Positions 31,619 through 39,236 of a DNA stretch of 47,492 nucleotides are shown here, in pieces; the stretch's first letter is position 1, and every line of letters begins with the position of its first letter. Source of the stretch: Herbidospora galbida (GTDB taxonomy: Bacteria; Actinomycetota; Actinomycetes; Streptosporangiales; Streptosporangiaceae); assembly GCF_005233835.1 (NCBI RefSeq), contig NZ_SZQA01000048.1, positions 1 to 47,492 of the forward strand, in the 5' to 3' direction. A program made the translations under genes and the position numbers. The notes beneath the pieces are model-generated. The model saw only the letters and a program-made list of their open reading frames with translations, did not search any database and was not told the DNA's origin.

Positions 31619-32056
31619 ATGTCGATGATCAGCAAGCGGTTCCTGGGCGCGGCCATCGTGGCGCTGGGCGTCTTCGGCGCCGCGACCCCCGCGCACGCGA
31701 ACCAGGAGTTCTACACCCTGAGCCTCTACGACGACGCGGGGTACGAAGGCGGGTGGCGGCACCTGATGACGCTCGTGTGGAACGAGCTCGGCCAGTTCTG
31801 GGTGCGCACCCAGATCTCCCACCCCGACCTCACCAGCTTCAGCGACAAGACCAGTTCGCTGACCAACTACGACTGGAACGCCTGGGTCGTCTACGACGAC
31901 AAGAACTACCGCGACCGCCACTACTGCATCCGGCCCGGCGAGACGGTGCCCAACCTCAGCTCGTCGCGCTGGAAGTTCAACGACAAGATCTCCTCGGCCA
32001 AGCGGCTGCAGAGCGCGAGCTGCGCGGGTTACCCGGCCTTCTTCACCACCGGCTGA
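31619..32056 (+). CDS. Secreted beta/gamma-crystallin-like protein (peptidase inhibitor I36 type)
   Basis: 145 residues from ATG 31619 with GAGGAG upstream. Sec signal peptide (KRFLGAAIVALGVFGAATPAHA, cleavage expected before NQEFY). The mature part of about 120 residues has the aromatic, Asp-rich pattern of crystallin-type folds (LYDDAGYEGG, SLTNYDWNAWVVYDDKNYRDRHYCI, KFNDKISSAKRL) and two Cys, likely a disulfide. Similar small secreted proteins in actinomycetes are annotated as I36 metalloprotease inhibitors. Its stop abuts the convergent cebR stop (TGATCA) with no spacer. A link to the NRPS genes is not shown. Confidence 0.75.
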   Translation: MSMISKRFLGAAIVALGVFGAATPAHANQEFYTLSLYDDAGYEGGWRHLMTLVWNELGQFWVRTQISHPDLTSFSDKTSSLTNYDWNAWVVYDDKNYRDRHYCIRPGETVPNLSSSRWKFNDKISSAKRLQSASCAGYPAFFTTG

Positions 32057-33076
32057 TCAGGTCGACGCCCTGATCACCAGGTGGGTGTCGAGGATGACCA
32101 CCGGCTGCTCCAGCGGCTCGCCGTTGATGCGGGCGACGAGGAGCTGCACCATCTGCCGGCCCATCGCCTCGGTCGGCTGGTGGACGCTGGTCAGCGGCGG
32201 CTCGGTGTGCAGGGCGACCTTCGAGTCTTCGAACCCGATCAGCGCGATGTCCTGCGGCACCGCGCACCCCCGCTCCCGCAGCACCCGCAGCGCGCCGACC
32301 GCCATCGGGTCGGAGGCCGCGAACACGGCGTCGAGCTCGGGGTGGCGGTCGAGCAGTTCGCGCATCGCCGTCGAGCCGCTCTCTTCGGAGAAGTCTCCGT
32401 AGGCGACGCGTTCGGTCAGGCCGGTCGCGAGGAGGGCGTCGCGGTAGCCGGCCAGTCGGTCGACACCCACGCCCATGTCCTGGGGACCTGCGATGGTCGC
32501 GATGCGGGTGCGACCCTTGCCGAGCAGATATTTGACCGCCTGCCGGGCCCCCGCCCGGTTGTCCATGTCGACGTAGCTGTAGGGGTTGAGCCCCACGGGG
32601 CGGCCACCGAGGACGGTGGGCACGCCCAGCTCTTCGAGACGTCCCGGCAGGGGGTCGGCGCCGTGGACCGAGGTCAGCAGGACGCCGTCGACGTGCTGCC
32701 CGGTCAGGTAGTGCTCCAGGCGGTCGTGTTCGTTGCGGTTCTGGGCCATGCTCAGAATCAGCTGCAGGCCCGTCTCGGCCAGCGCCGACCCGATTCCCCT
32801 GATCAGGCCGGCGAAGTAGGGCTCGTCGAACACGCGCTGCTCGGATTCCGACACCACCAGGGCGATGGTGTCGGTCCGGTTGGTGACGAGGGTGCGGGCC
32901 GCCCGGTTGGGGACGTATCCGAGCTCGTCGATCGCGAGCAGGACGGCGTCGCGGGCCTTCTCGCTCACCTTCGGTGAGCCGTTGATGACCCGTGAAACCG
33001 TTCCTCGCCCGACTCCGGCACGCGCGGCGACGGCTTCGAGCGTCGGTCTCGCGACCGAGCGGCGGTCCCCGTTCAT
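32057..33076 (-). CDS. cebR: LacI-family repressor CebR
   Basis: 339 residues. N-terminal LacI helix-turn-helix (RPTLEAVAARAGVGRGTVSRVIN) with the minor-groove hinge helix ending VPNRAARTLV, then a periplasmic-binding-protein-like sensor domain. It stands 27 bases after bglC in the cebEFG-bglC cluster, the same arrangement as Streptomyces, where CebR binds TGGGAGCGCTCCCA and is released by cellobiose or cellotriose. That exact sequence occurs four times in the window. No copy lies directly upstream of cebR itself, so it may be read through from bglC. Confidence 0.9.
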   Translation of the reverse strand: MNGDRRSVARPTLEAVAARAGVGRGTVSRVINGSPKVSEKARDAVLLAIDELGYVPNRAARTLVTNRTDTIALVVSESEQRVFDEPYFAGLIRGIGSALAETGLQLILSMAQNRNEHDRLEHYLTGQHVDGVLLTSVHGADPLPGRLEELGVPTVLGGRPVGLNPYSYVDMDNRAGARQAVKYLLGKGRTRIATIAGPQDMGVGVDRLAGYRDALLATGLTERVAYGDFSEESGSTAMRELLDRHPELDAVFAASDPMAVGALRVLRERGCAVPQDIALIGFEDSKVALHTEPPLTSVHQPTEAMGRQMVQLLVARINGEPLEQPVVILDTHLVIRAST

Positions 33077-33103
33077 CAGTCCTGCCCCCTCACCACGTTC
33101 AAG

Positions 33104-34540
33104 CTATTGTGCCGGACCCCGGAGGCCGCCGTGCCGGATGGTTTCGGCGTACCAGAGAGCGCTATCTTTCAGGATGCGCGTCTGGGTTGGGTAGTCCACG
33201 TACACTAGGCCGAATCTCTTGCCATAACCCCACGCCCACTCGAAATTGTCCATGAGCGACCAGGCGAAGTAGCCCTCCAGCGGCACGCCCGCCTCGATGG
33301 CCTGGTGGCAGACCCTCAGGTGGGTGTCGATGTAGGCCTGGCGTTCGACGTCGTGGATCGCGCCGTCGTCGGTGACCACGTCGTCGTAGGCGGCGCCGTT
33401 CTCTGAAATGTACAGAGGCACGGCGGGGTACTCGTCGCGCAGCCGGGTGAGGACTTCGAGCAGGCCGTTGCCGTCGACCTCCCAGCCCATGCCGGTGACC
33501 GGGCGGCCGCCGTTGACGAAGCCGACGTGCTCGTTGCCGGGCCACGCCGAGCCGCTGTCGGTGGGGGCCGCGGACGCCGACTTGGGGCCGCCCTCGGCGC
33601 CGGTGACGGTGAAGCGGCTGTAGTAGTTGATCAGCAGCATGTCGAGCGGCGCCGCGATCAGCTCCAGGTCGCCGTCCTTGATGTACTCCTCGGGCGCGAT
33701 CAGCGGCGTCAGGTCGTCGAGGACGTCCTGGGGGTAGCTGCCGCGCATGAGGGCGTCCAGGAAGAAGCGGTTCTGCATGCCGTCGATGCGGCGGGCCGCG
33801 TCGAGGTCGGCCTCGCTGTCGCTCTGGGGGCTGATCGCGTAGAGGTTGACGCAGCCGCCGATCCGCGTGTCGGTGCGCTGGGCCCGCATCGCCTGGACGG
33901 CCAGGCCGTGGGCCAGGTTCAGGTGGTGGGCCGCCTTGATCGACTCCGCCGGGTTCCGGCGGCCGGGGGCGTGCTCGCCCGAGGAGTAGCCGAGGAACGC
34001 CGCGCACCACGGCTCGTTGACCGTGGCCCAGTTGGCGACCCGGTCGCCGAGGGCGCCGTGCACGATGGCGGCGAAGTCCGCGAAGCGCTTCGACAGGTCG
34101 CGCGACGGCCACCCGCCTTCGTCTTCGAGGGTCTGCGGCAGATCCCAGTGGTAGAGCGTCACCCACGGCGAGATGCCGTAGGAGAGCAGCTCGTCGACCA
34201 GGCGCTTGTAGAAGTCGAGGCCCTTGGCGTTGACCTCGCCCTTGCCGTCGGGCTGGATCCGCGTCCAGGAGACCGAGAACCGGTAGGCGCTCAGCCCCAG
34301 GTCGGCCATCAGCCGCACGTCGTCGCGGTAGCGGTTGTAGTGGTCGATGGCCACCGAGGCGTCGTCGCCCTCGACGACCCGCCCGGGTTGCGCGACGAAG
34401 GTGTCCCAGATGGAACGGCCGCGGCCGTCGGCCGTGAGCGCGCCTTCGATCTGGTAGGCCGACGTCGCGCTGCCCCAGACGAAGCCGGTGGGGAAGACCA
34501 GACCAGGGGTGTCGATCTGGGTCTCTGTGTTCTGGGTCAC
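33104..34540 (-). CDS. bglC: GH1 beta-glucosidase BglC (ceb operon)
   Basis: 478 residues from GTG 34540, which overlaps the cebG stop in GTGA. Intracellular family 1 beta-glucosidase: acid/base Glu176 in TVNEP, nucleophile Glu380 in ISENG, with FVWGSATSAYQIEG and AWSLMDNFEWAWGY. It cleaves imported cellobiose and cello-oligosaccharides to glucose, which removes the CebR inducer. It shares overall layout with the other GH1 in this window, but the two differ throughout, so they are paralogues rather than a recent duplication. Confidence 0.94.
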   Translation of the reverse strand: MTQNTETQIDTPGLVFPTGFVWGSATSAYQIEGALTADGRGRSIWDTFVAQPGRVVEGDDASVAIDHYNRYRDDVRLMADLGLSAYRFSVSWTRIQPDGKGEVNAKGLDFYKRLVDELLSYGISPWVTLYHWDLPQTLEDEGGWPSRDLSKRFADFAAIVHGALGDRVANWATVNEPWCAAFLGYSSGEHAPGRRNPAESIKAAHHLNLAHGLAVQAMRAQRTDTRIGGCVNLYAISPQSDSEADLDAARRIDGMQNRFFLDALMRGSYPQDVLDDLTPLIAPEEYIKDGDLELIAAPLDMLLINYYSRFTVTGAEGGPKSASAAPTDSGSAWPGNEHVGFVNGGRPVTGMGWEVDGNGLLEVLTRLRDEYPAVPLYISENGAAYDDVVTDDGAIHDVERQAYIDTHLRVCHQAIEAGVPLEGYFAWSLMDNFEWAWGYGKRFGLVYVDYPTQTRILKDSALWYAETIRHGGLRGPAQ

Positions 34541-35430
34541 TCCTTGACCGCACCTTCCATGAGTCCGCCGATGATCTGGCGGCCGAAAAAGACGAATACC
34601 AGCAGAAGAGGAATGATCGAGACCGTAGTGCCCGCGAAGATGAGCACGTAATTGGTCGAATAACGGTCGTTCAGAGCCCTCAGCGCGACCTGCACAGTCG
34701 GATTGTCCGGCGTGAGCACGATGAGAGGCCAGAGGAACTCGTTCCAGATCAGCATGAACGTCTGGATCGCCAGCACGGCCATGCCGGGCCGGACCGCCGG
34801 CACCGCGACGTTCCACCAGATGCGCAGGGTGCTCGCGCCGTCGACCCGCGCGGCCTCGACCAGTTCTCGCGGTACGGCCTGGCGCGTGTACTGCGTCATG
34901 AGGAACACCCCGAAACCGTTCACCAGGAACGGCAGGATGACCGCCTTGAGGGTGTTCGTCCAGCCCAGCGTCACCATCATCTGGTAGAGCGGGACGATGC
35001 CCATCTGCTGCAGCGGCACCATCATGGTCAGCACGACCGACAGCAGCAGCAGGTTGCGGCCCCTGAAGGTGAGTGAGGCGAACGCGAACCCGGCCAGGGT
35101 CGAGATGATCACGATGCCGATCGTCACCGTGCAGGCGATGATGATCGAGTTGATGATGCCCGTCATGAAGTGGGCGTTCTCGGCCTCGAAGACGGCCCTG
35201 ATGTTCTCGCCGAGGTTGCCCGCCGGGAGGAGCGGCGGCGGCATGCTGTGCGCGTCCTCGTTGGTGCGGGTCGCGATGACGATCATCCAGTAGATCGGGA
35301 AGATCGACAGGAAGATGGCCAGGCCCAGGCTCGCCTTGGTCAGGACGGTCGCCCTGAACGGGTCGAGCCGCGAGGTGCCGGCCCCCGTGGGGCGCGGGGC
35401 CCGGGGCGCCCGATGTGTGATCGTCGTCAT
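34537..35430 (-). CDS. cebG: Cello-oligosaccharide ABC transporter permease CebG
   Basis: 297 residues, MalG-type permease of the CUT1 family, six predicted helices. The cytoplasmic coupling loop is EAARVDGASTLRIWWNVAVPAVRPG. It pairs with CebF to form the membrane channel. ATG 35430 overlaps the cebF stop (ATGA) and GGGAGA lies upstream. The ATPase (MsiK in Streptomyces) is not in the window and is normally encoded elsewhere. Confidence 0.92.
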   Translation of the reverse strand: MTTITHRAPRAPRPTGAGTSRLDPFRATVLTKASLGLAIFLSIFPIYWMIVIATRTNEDAHSMPPPLLPAGNLGENIRAVFEAENAHFMTGIINSIIIACTVTIGIVIISTLAGFAFASLTFRGRNLLLLSVVLTMMVPLQQMGIVPLYQMMVTLGWTNTLKAVILPFLVNGFGVFLMTQYTRQAVPRELVEAARVDGASTLRIWWNVAVPAVRPGMAVLAIQTFMLIWNEFLWPLIVLTPDNPTVQVALRALNDRYSTNYVLIFAGTTVSIIPLLLVFVFFGRQIIGGLMEGAVKE

Positions 35431-36401
35431 CGTGATCTCCCGATGCCGCGGACGATGGCGAAGTTGATCAGCGCGGTGATCATGATGAGCAGGAACAGGA
35501 TCCAGGCCGCGGCCGCGGCGTAGCCGTACTGGAAGTCCCGGAAGCCCTCCTTGACGATGAACATGGCCACCGTCTGGAACTGGCCCGTCGTGCCGCCCGT
35601 CATCAGGCCGGCGCCGAACATCACCGGCTCGGCGAACAGGGTGAAACCGCCGATCGTCGAGACGATGACGGTGAAGATGATCGTGGGCTTGAGCAGCGGG
35701 ACCGTGATGCCCCAGAACTGGCGGCGCGGGGAGGCGCCGTCGATGGCGGCGGCCTCGTAGAGGTCCTTGGGGATCGTCTGCATCGCGGCCAGGTAGATGA
35801 TCGCGTTGTAGCCGGTCCAGCGCCAGTCGATCATCGTGGCGATGGCGATCCACGACGACCACTTCTCGTTCTGCCAGTGGATCGGGTCCACCCCGAACGC
35901 GCCCAGCACCCAGTTGACCAGGCCGTAGTCACGGCCGTACAGCTGGGTGAAGACGACCGCGACGGCGACCACCGAGGTGATGAGCGGCGCGAGCACGCTC
36001 AGCCGCAGCACCAGCCGGCCGCGCAGTTTCTTGTTCAGTGCGTTGGCCAGCAGCAGCGCGAGCAGCAGCTGCGGCACCGTCGCGATCACGAAGATGCCGA
36101 CGGTGTTGAGCACCGAGTTCCAGAACTTGTCGTCCGCCAGCAGCTCGGTGTAGTTCTCCATGCCGATGAACGTCTTGTCGCCGGCGAGCTGCCAGTCGTG
36201 CAGCGACACCCAGGCGGTGAAGATCAGCGGGAAGACGCCGAAGATCGCGAACAGGATGAAGTAGGGCGAGACGAACAAATAGGGAGTGGCCCGCAGGTCC
36301 AGCCAGGACCAGAATCTCCGGCCGCCCGGCGGCCGCGCGTGCCGCCGGGGCCCGGGTGGCACCGTGCGGGTCCGGGAGCCCGCGTCGACGCTGAGGCTCA
36401 T
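35427..36401 (-). CDS. cebF: Cello-oligosaccharide ABC transporter permease CebF
   Basis: 324 residues from ATG 36401 (AAAGG upstream); the open frame extends 29 codons further through the hairpins and is not coding. MalF-type CUT1 permease with the EAA loop YEAAAIDGASPRRQFWGITVPLLKPT. A basic Pro/Arg-rich N-terminal tail precedes the first helix (YLFVSPYFILFAIFGVFPLIF). It is separated from cebE by 97 bases with two strong hairpins, which should lower its expression relative to the binding protein. Confidence 0.92.
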   Translation of the reverse strand: MSLSVDAGSRTRTVPPGPRRHARPPGGRRFWSWLDLRATPYLFVSPYFILFAIFGVFPLIFTAWVSLHDWQLAGDKTFIGMENYTELLADDKFWNSVLNTVGIFVIATVPQLLLALLLANALNKKLRGRLVLRLSVLAPLITSVVAVAVVFTQLYGRDYGLVNWVLGAFGVDPIHWQNEKWSSWIAIATMIDWRWTGYNAIIYLAAMQTIPKDLYEAAAIDGASPRRQFWGITVPLLKPTIIFTVIVSTIGGFTLFAEPVMFGAGLMTGGTTGQFQTVAMFIVKEGFRDFQYGYAAAAAWILFLLIMITALINFAIVRGIGRSR

Positions 36402-36420
36402 CGTCAACCTTTCGTGGAAG

Positions 36421-36482
36421 GAGCGGCCGGGGGGATCCGGCCGCTCAAGTGAGTGACCGGCCCCTCGGTGCAGGGGCCGGTC
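36421..36482. promoter_or_regulatory. Tandem hairpins between cebE and cebF
   Basis: Two perfect inverted repeats in the cebE-cebF gap: GACCGGCCCCT (36455-36465) with AGGGGCCGGTC (36472-36482), and GAGCGGCCGG (36421-36430) with CCGGCCGCTC (36437-36446). In the mRNA they follow the cebE stop and precede the cebF start. No U-run follows, so partial attenuation or protection against 3' decay is more likely than full termination, giving excess binding protein over permease. Confidence 0.75.
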
Positions 36483-36498
36483 GGGCACGGCCGGGGGG

Positions 36499-37839
36499 TC
36501 AGCCCGCGGCCTTCACGCCCTCCTCCACGAATCGGGTCCAGGCCTCGTCCCACTTGACCGAGCCCTGGTCGGCGCCCACGAGGACCTCCTCGACGGCGGC
36601 CTTCACCTGGGCGTGCTTCTCACCGAAGAACACCGGGGCCAGCTTCGCGACCGAGGCGGCGAAGATCGGGCCGCTCGGGGCGTCGTTGAAGTAGGCGTTC
36701 TTCGCCTCGGCGACGGTCGGGTCCTGCTGCGCCGGGATGGCGCTCGGGAAGTTGCCGCCCTCCTTGAACGCCGCGACCTGGCCGTCCTTCCCGGTCAGGA
36801 AGTTGAGGACGTCGGCGGCCTCCTTCGGGTGCTTGCTCTGCGACGGGACCATCAGCCACGAGCCGCCCCAGTTGCCGGAGCCGCCGGGCACCGCCGCGAC
36901 GTCCCACTTCTTCGCGTTGGACTCGCCGGAGGTGCCGGAGATCACGCCGAGCATCCACGAGGGGCAGCCCATGGTGGCGAAGCCACCCTTCTGCATCGCG
37001 GTGTTCCACTCCTCGCTCCAGGAGCGGAGCTTGGCGGTCAGGCCGGCGGAGCTGAGCGACTGCACGTAGTCGAACGCGGCCTTGACGCCCGGGTTCTTGT
37101 CGACCACGAGGGCCTGGTTCTTGTCGAAGTAGTAGAGGCCGCCGTTCTTGCCGGCCTCCTGGGCGAGCACCGAGTTGTACACGGTGTTGGCGCCGTCGAC
37201 GAAGCCCGCGTCGGGGACCTTCGCCTTGAACTTCTTGCCGACCTCGAGGTAGTCGTTCCACGTCGGCCAGAGCTTGGAGACCTCGTCGCGGTTGGTCGGC
37301 AGGCCGGCCTTCTCGAACAGGTCGGTGCGGTAGCACATGGCCATGCCGCCGATGTCGGTGCCGAGGGCGAACAGCTTGCCCTCGGTGTTGACGCCCACGT
37401 CGTACTTGAACGCGGGGTAGTCGGCCTTGCGGCTGTCGAGGCCGTACTGGCCGAGGTCGGCGAAGTACTGCGGGCGGGCGGCCATGAGGCCCATCGCGCC
37501 CTCGTCCATGGCGATGATGTCGCCGGCGCCGCTGCCGGCCTCCAGCCACTGGAGGACCTGCGGCAGGTAGGTGTCCTCGAACCGGTCCGTCAGGTTGACG
37601 TACTTGACCTGAACGTTCGGGTTCGCGGCGTTCCACTGGGCCACGGCGTCGTCGTAGGCGAAGTTCTCGCCGCCGCCGAAGGTGTTCAGTGTGATCTCGA
37701 TCTTCTCGGCAGGGGCCGCGGAGCCGCCCGCACTTGGTGCCGCTGCGGGTGCCTCGTCGCCGCCGCAGGCAGCGGCCGTCAAGGCCAGCGTCCCTGCGGC
37801 CACGGCCGCGAGCACACCGCGGCGCGTGTTGTTCATCAT
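36499..37839 (-). CDS. cebE: Cello-oligosaccharide-binding lipoprotein CebE
   Basis: 446 residues. Lipoprotein signal with NTRRGVLAAVAAGTLALTAAAC, lipidated Cys25, and a twin-arginine pair that may route it through Tat. A Gly/Pro/Ala-rich linker precedes a family 1 solute-binding fold (EITLNTFGGGENFAYDD, then AGDIIAMDEGAMGLM, GGSWLMVPSQSKHPKEA). It captures extracellular cello-oligosaccharides for CebFG. Two perfect CebR operators lie 78 and 208 bases upstream, followed further up by a terminator that isolates it from the nitroreductase. Confidence 0.92.
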   Translation of the reverse strand: MMNNTRRGVLAAVAAGTLALTAAACGGDEAPAAAPSAGGSAAPAEKIEITLNTFGGGENFAYDDAVAQWNAANPNVQVKYVNLTDRFEDTYLPQVLQWLEAGSGAGDIIAMDEGAMGLMAARPQYFADLGQYGLDSRKADYPAFKYDVGVNTEGKLFALGTDIGGMAMCYRTDLFEKAGLPTNRDEVSKLWPTWNDYLEVGKKFKAKVPDAGFVDGANTVYNSVLAQEAGKNGGLYYFDKNQALVVDKNPGVKAAFDYVQSLSSAGLTAKLRSWSEEWNTAMQKGGFATMGCPSWMLGVISGTSGESNAKKWDVAAVPGGSGNWGGSWLMVPSQSKHPKEAADVLNFLTGKDGQVAAFKEGGNFPSAIPAQQDPTVAEAKNAYFNDAPSGPIFAASVAKLAPVFFGEKHAQVKAAVEEVLVGADQGSVKWDEAWTRFVEEGVKAAG

Positions 37840-37916
37840 TCCGGACCCCTCTCAGGTGGTTCCCGAATCTGTGACAGAAGGTGGGCTCCCGGCCGATCCC
37901 CGACTGCTCAGCAGGT

Positions 37917-37930
37917 TGGGAGCGCTCCCA
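37917..37930. promoter_or_regulatory. CebR operator 1 upstream of cebE
   Basis: Exact TGGGAGCGCTCCCA, 78 bases before the cebE ATG. Confidence 0.92.
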
Positions 37931-38046
37931 CGAAGAGTCCACTATGGGCAACGCACCCGTCAATATGCCGAAACCTAACTGTTACTCCTGTAACGGTTAG
38001 AGGCGTAGAAATGGACATGAATCGACAAAAAGTACATACCCGCAGT

Positions 38047-38060
38047 TGGGAGCGCTCCCA
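38047..38060. promoter_or_regulatory. CebR operator 2 upstream of cebE
   Basis: Second exact TGGGAGCGCTCCCA, 130 bases from the first (centre to centre), a spacing that could allow looping between bound repressors. Confidence 0.9.
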
Positions 38061-38076
38061 GTTCATACAGCACAAA

Positions 38077-38106
38077 GTGGCCCATCTCACTGTGGAGACG
38101 GGCCAC
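38077..38106. terminator. Hairpin after the nitroreductase gene
   Basis: Twelve-base arms GTGGCCCATCTC (38077-38088) and GAGACGGGCCAC (38095-38106) with one G-T pairing and a 6-base loop, 14 bases past the nitroreductase stop. It separates that gene from cebE. Confidence 0.75.
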
Positions 38107-38111
38107 TGGTG

Positions 38112-38125
38112 TGGGAGCGCTCAGA
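38112..38125. promoter_or_regulatory. Degenerate CebR-like site at the nitroreductase stop
   Basis: TGGGAGCGCTCAGA matches the CebR operator at 12 of 14 positions and contains the nitroreductase stop codon. It lies upstream of the two perfect sites and may be an auxiliary site or chance. Confidence 0.35.
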
Positions 38126-38726
38126 CGGTGGTCACGGCCTCGTGAAGGTCGAGGCGGGGGCTGCGGGCGTACCAGGCGTCCGGGCCGGGCCTGCCGATGT
38201 TGACCACGGCGAGCACCTCGTGCCGGCCCTCCGGGAAGAACTCCTTCTCCAGGGCGGCCTTGTCGAATCCGGCCATCGGCCCGGCGGCCAGGCCGTGGGC
38301 GCGCACGCCCACGATGAAGTAGCCCACCTGCAGGGCGCCGTTGAACCGCGCCGACTCGACCCGCTGGTCACGGTCGGCGAACGCGTCCTTCGCGCCCGGG
38401 AAGTGCGGGAACGTCCTCGGCAGGTGCTCGTGGAATTCGACGTCGGCGGCCAGGATCGCGACCAGCGGGGCGGCTGCCGTCTTCGCCTTGTTCCCCGGTG
38501 ACATGTGGTCGACCAGCCTGGCCCGCGCTTCGGGGGAGCGGACGTAGACGATGCGCAGCGGCTGGGTGTTCATCGCGGTCGGGCCCCACTTGATCAGGTC
38601 GTAGATCGCGTGCGCGGTCTCGTCGGAGACGGGCTCGTCGGTGAAGGTGTTGGCCGTCCGTGCGGCGCGGAAGAGCAGGTCCTGGCCCGTGACGTCGAGG
38701 GCGCTCTGGGTTGTCATGGCACTCAT
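38121..38726 (-). CDS. Nitroreductase family protein (malonic semialdehyde reductase RutE-like)
   Basis: About 201 residues. FMN-dependent nitroreductase fold: FRAARTANTFTDEPVSDE, YDLIKWGPTAMNTQPLRIVYVRS (FMN phosphate and ring contacts) and the closing VVNIGRPGPDAWYARSPRL, the pattern of the RutE/HadB group that reduces malonic semialdehyde or related enals with NAD(P)H. The start is uncertain among ATG 38738, 38726 and 38717; none has a clear Shine-Dalgarno. It follows a MarR gene on the same strand, the likely regulator. Confidence 0.85.
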   Translation of the reverse strand: MSAMTTQSALDVTGQDLLFRAARTANTFTDEPVSDETAHAIYDLIKWGPTAMNTQPLRIVYVRSPEARARLVDHMSPGNKAKTAAAPLVAILAADVEFHEHLPRTFPHFPGAKDAFADRDQRVESARFNGALQVGYFIVGVRAHGLAAGPMAGFDKAALEKEFFPEGRHEVLAVVNIGRPGPDAWYARSPRLDLHEAVTTV

Positions 38727-38774
38727 GTTGCCCAACAACCTTCTGCTCGTGCAATATCTTCCCGTGCAATCAAT

Positions 38775-39236
38775 TTATTCGGCCAGGACTTCCTCGAGCC
38801 GGGCCAGTGCCCGCCGCAGCGTCTCCCGCTCGACGGCCGACAACGGGGCCTCGAAGTGGCGGTCGACGACGCGTACGTGCACGTCGACGGCGCGCAGGAA
38901 GATCTCCGAAGCCTCGTCGGTGGGCCGGATCAGGGTCACCCGGCGGTCGCCGTCGTGGCGGCCCCGGGTGACCAGCCCCGCCTTCTCCATCCGGTCGAGC
39001 AGCCGGGTCATCCCCCCGCTGGTCAGGGTCAGGTCGAGGGCGTTGATCGCGGTGCAGGCGCCGTGGTCGCGGTAGAGCCGCAGGAGCACCTCGAACATCA
39101 CGTGGCTGATCCCGACCTCCTCCTGCAACGCCCTGTCGATCAGGCGTTCCAGCGCGGTGGCCGACCGGATGAGGTGCCCGAAGCCGGGGCTCAGCCGATC
39201 ACATGCGGCGCGTTCTGGGGTCGGGGTCCGATCCAT
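38775..39236 (-). CDS. MarR family transcriptional regulator
   Basis: 153 residues from ATG 39236, which has AGGAG at good spacing; upstream codons in the frame are not family-like. Winged helix region: EVGISHVMFEVLLRLYRDHG, ALDLTLTSGGMTRLLDRMEKAGLVTRGRHDGDRRVTLIRPTDEA. Its first 46 bases overlap the 3' end of the sulfatase gene in another frame. It lies just upstream of the nitroreductase on the same strand, so it probably controls that gene in response to a phenolic or oxidant ligand. Confidence 0.9.
   Translation of the reverse strand: MDRTPTPERAACDRLSPGFGHLIRSATALERLIDRALQEEVGISHVMFEVLLRLYRDHGACTAINALDLTLTSGGMTRLLDRMEKAGLVTRGRHDGDRRVTLIRPTDEASEIFLRAVDVHVRVVDRHFEAPLSAVERETLRRALARLEEVLAE

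Noticed and set aside
33155-33168. GAGAGCGCTATCT near the 3' end of bglC
   Set aside because: It encodes the conserved KDSALWY segment of GH1 enzymes; the resemblance to the operator is due to coding.
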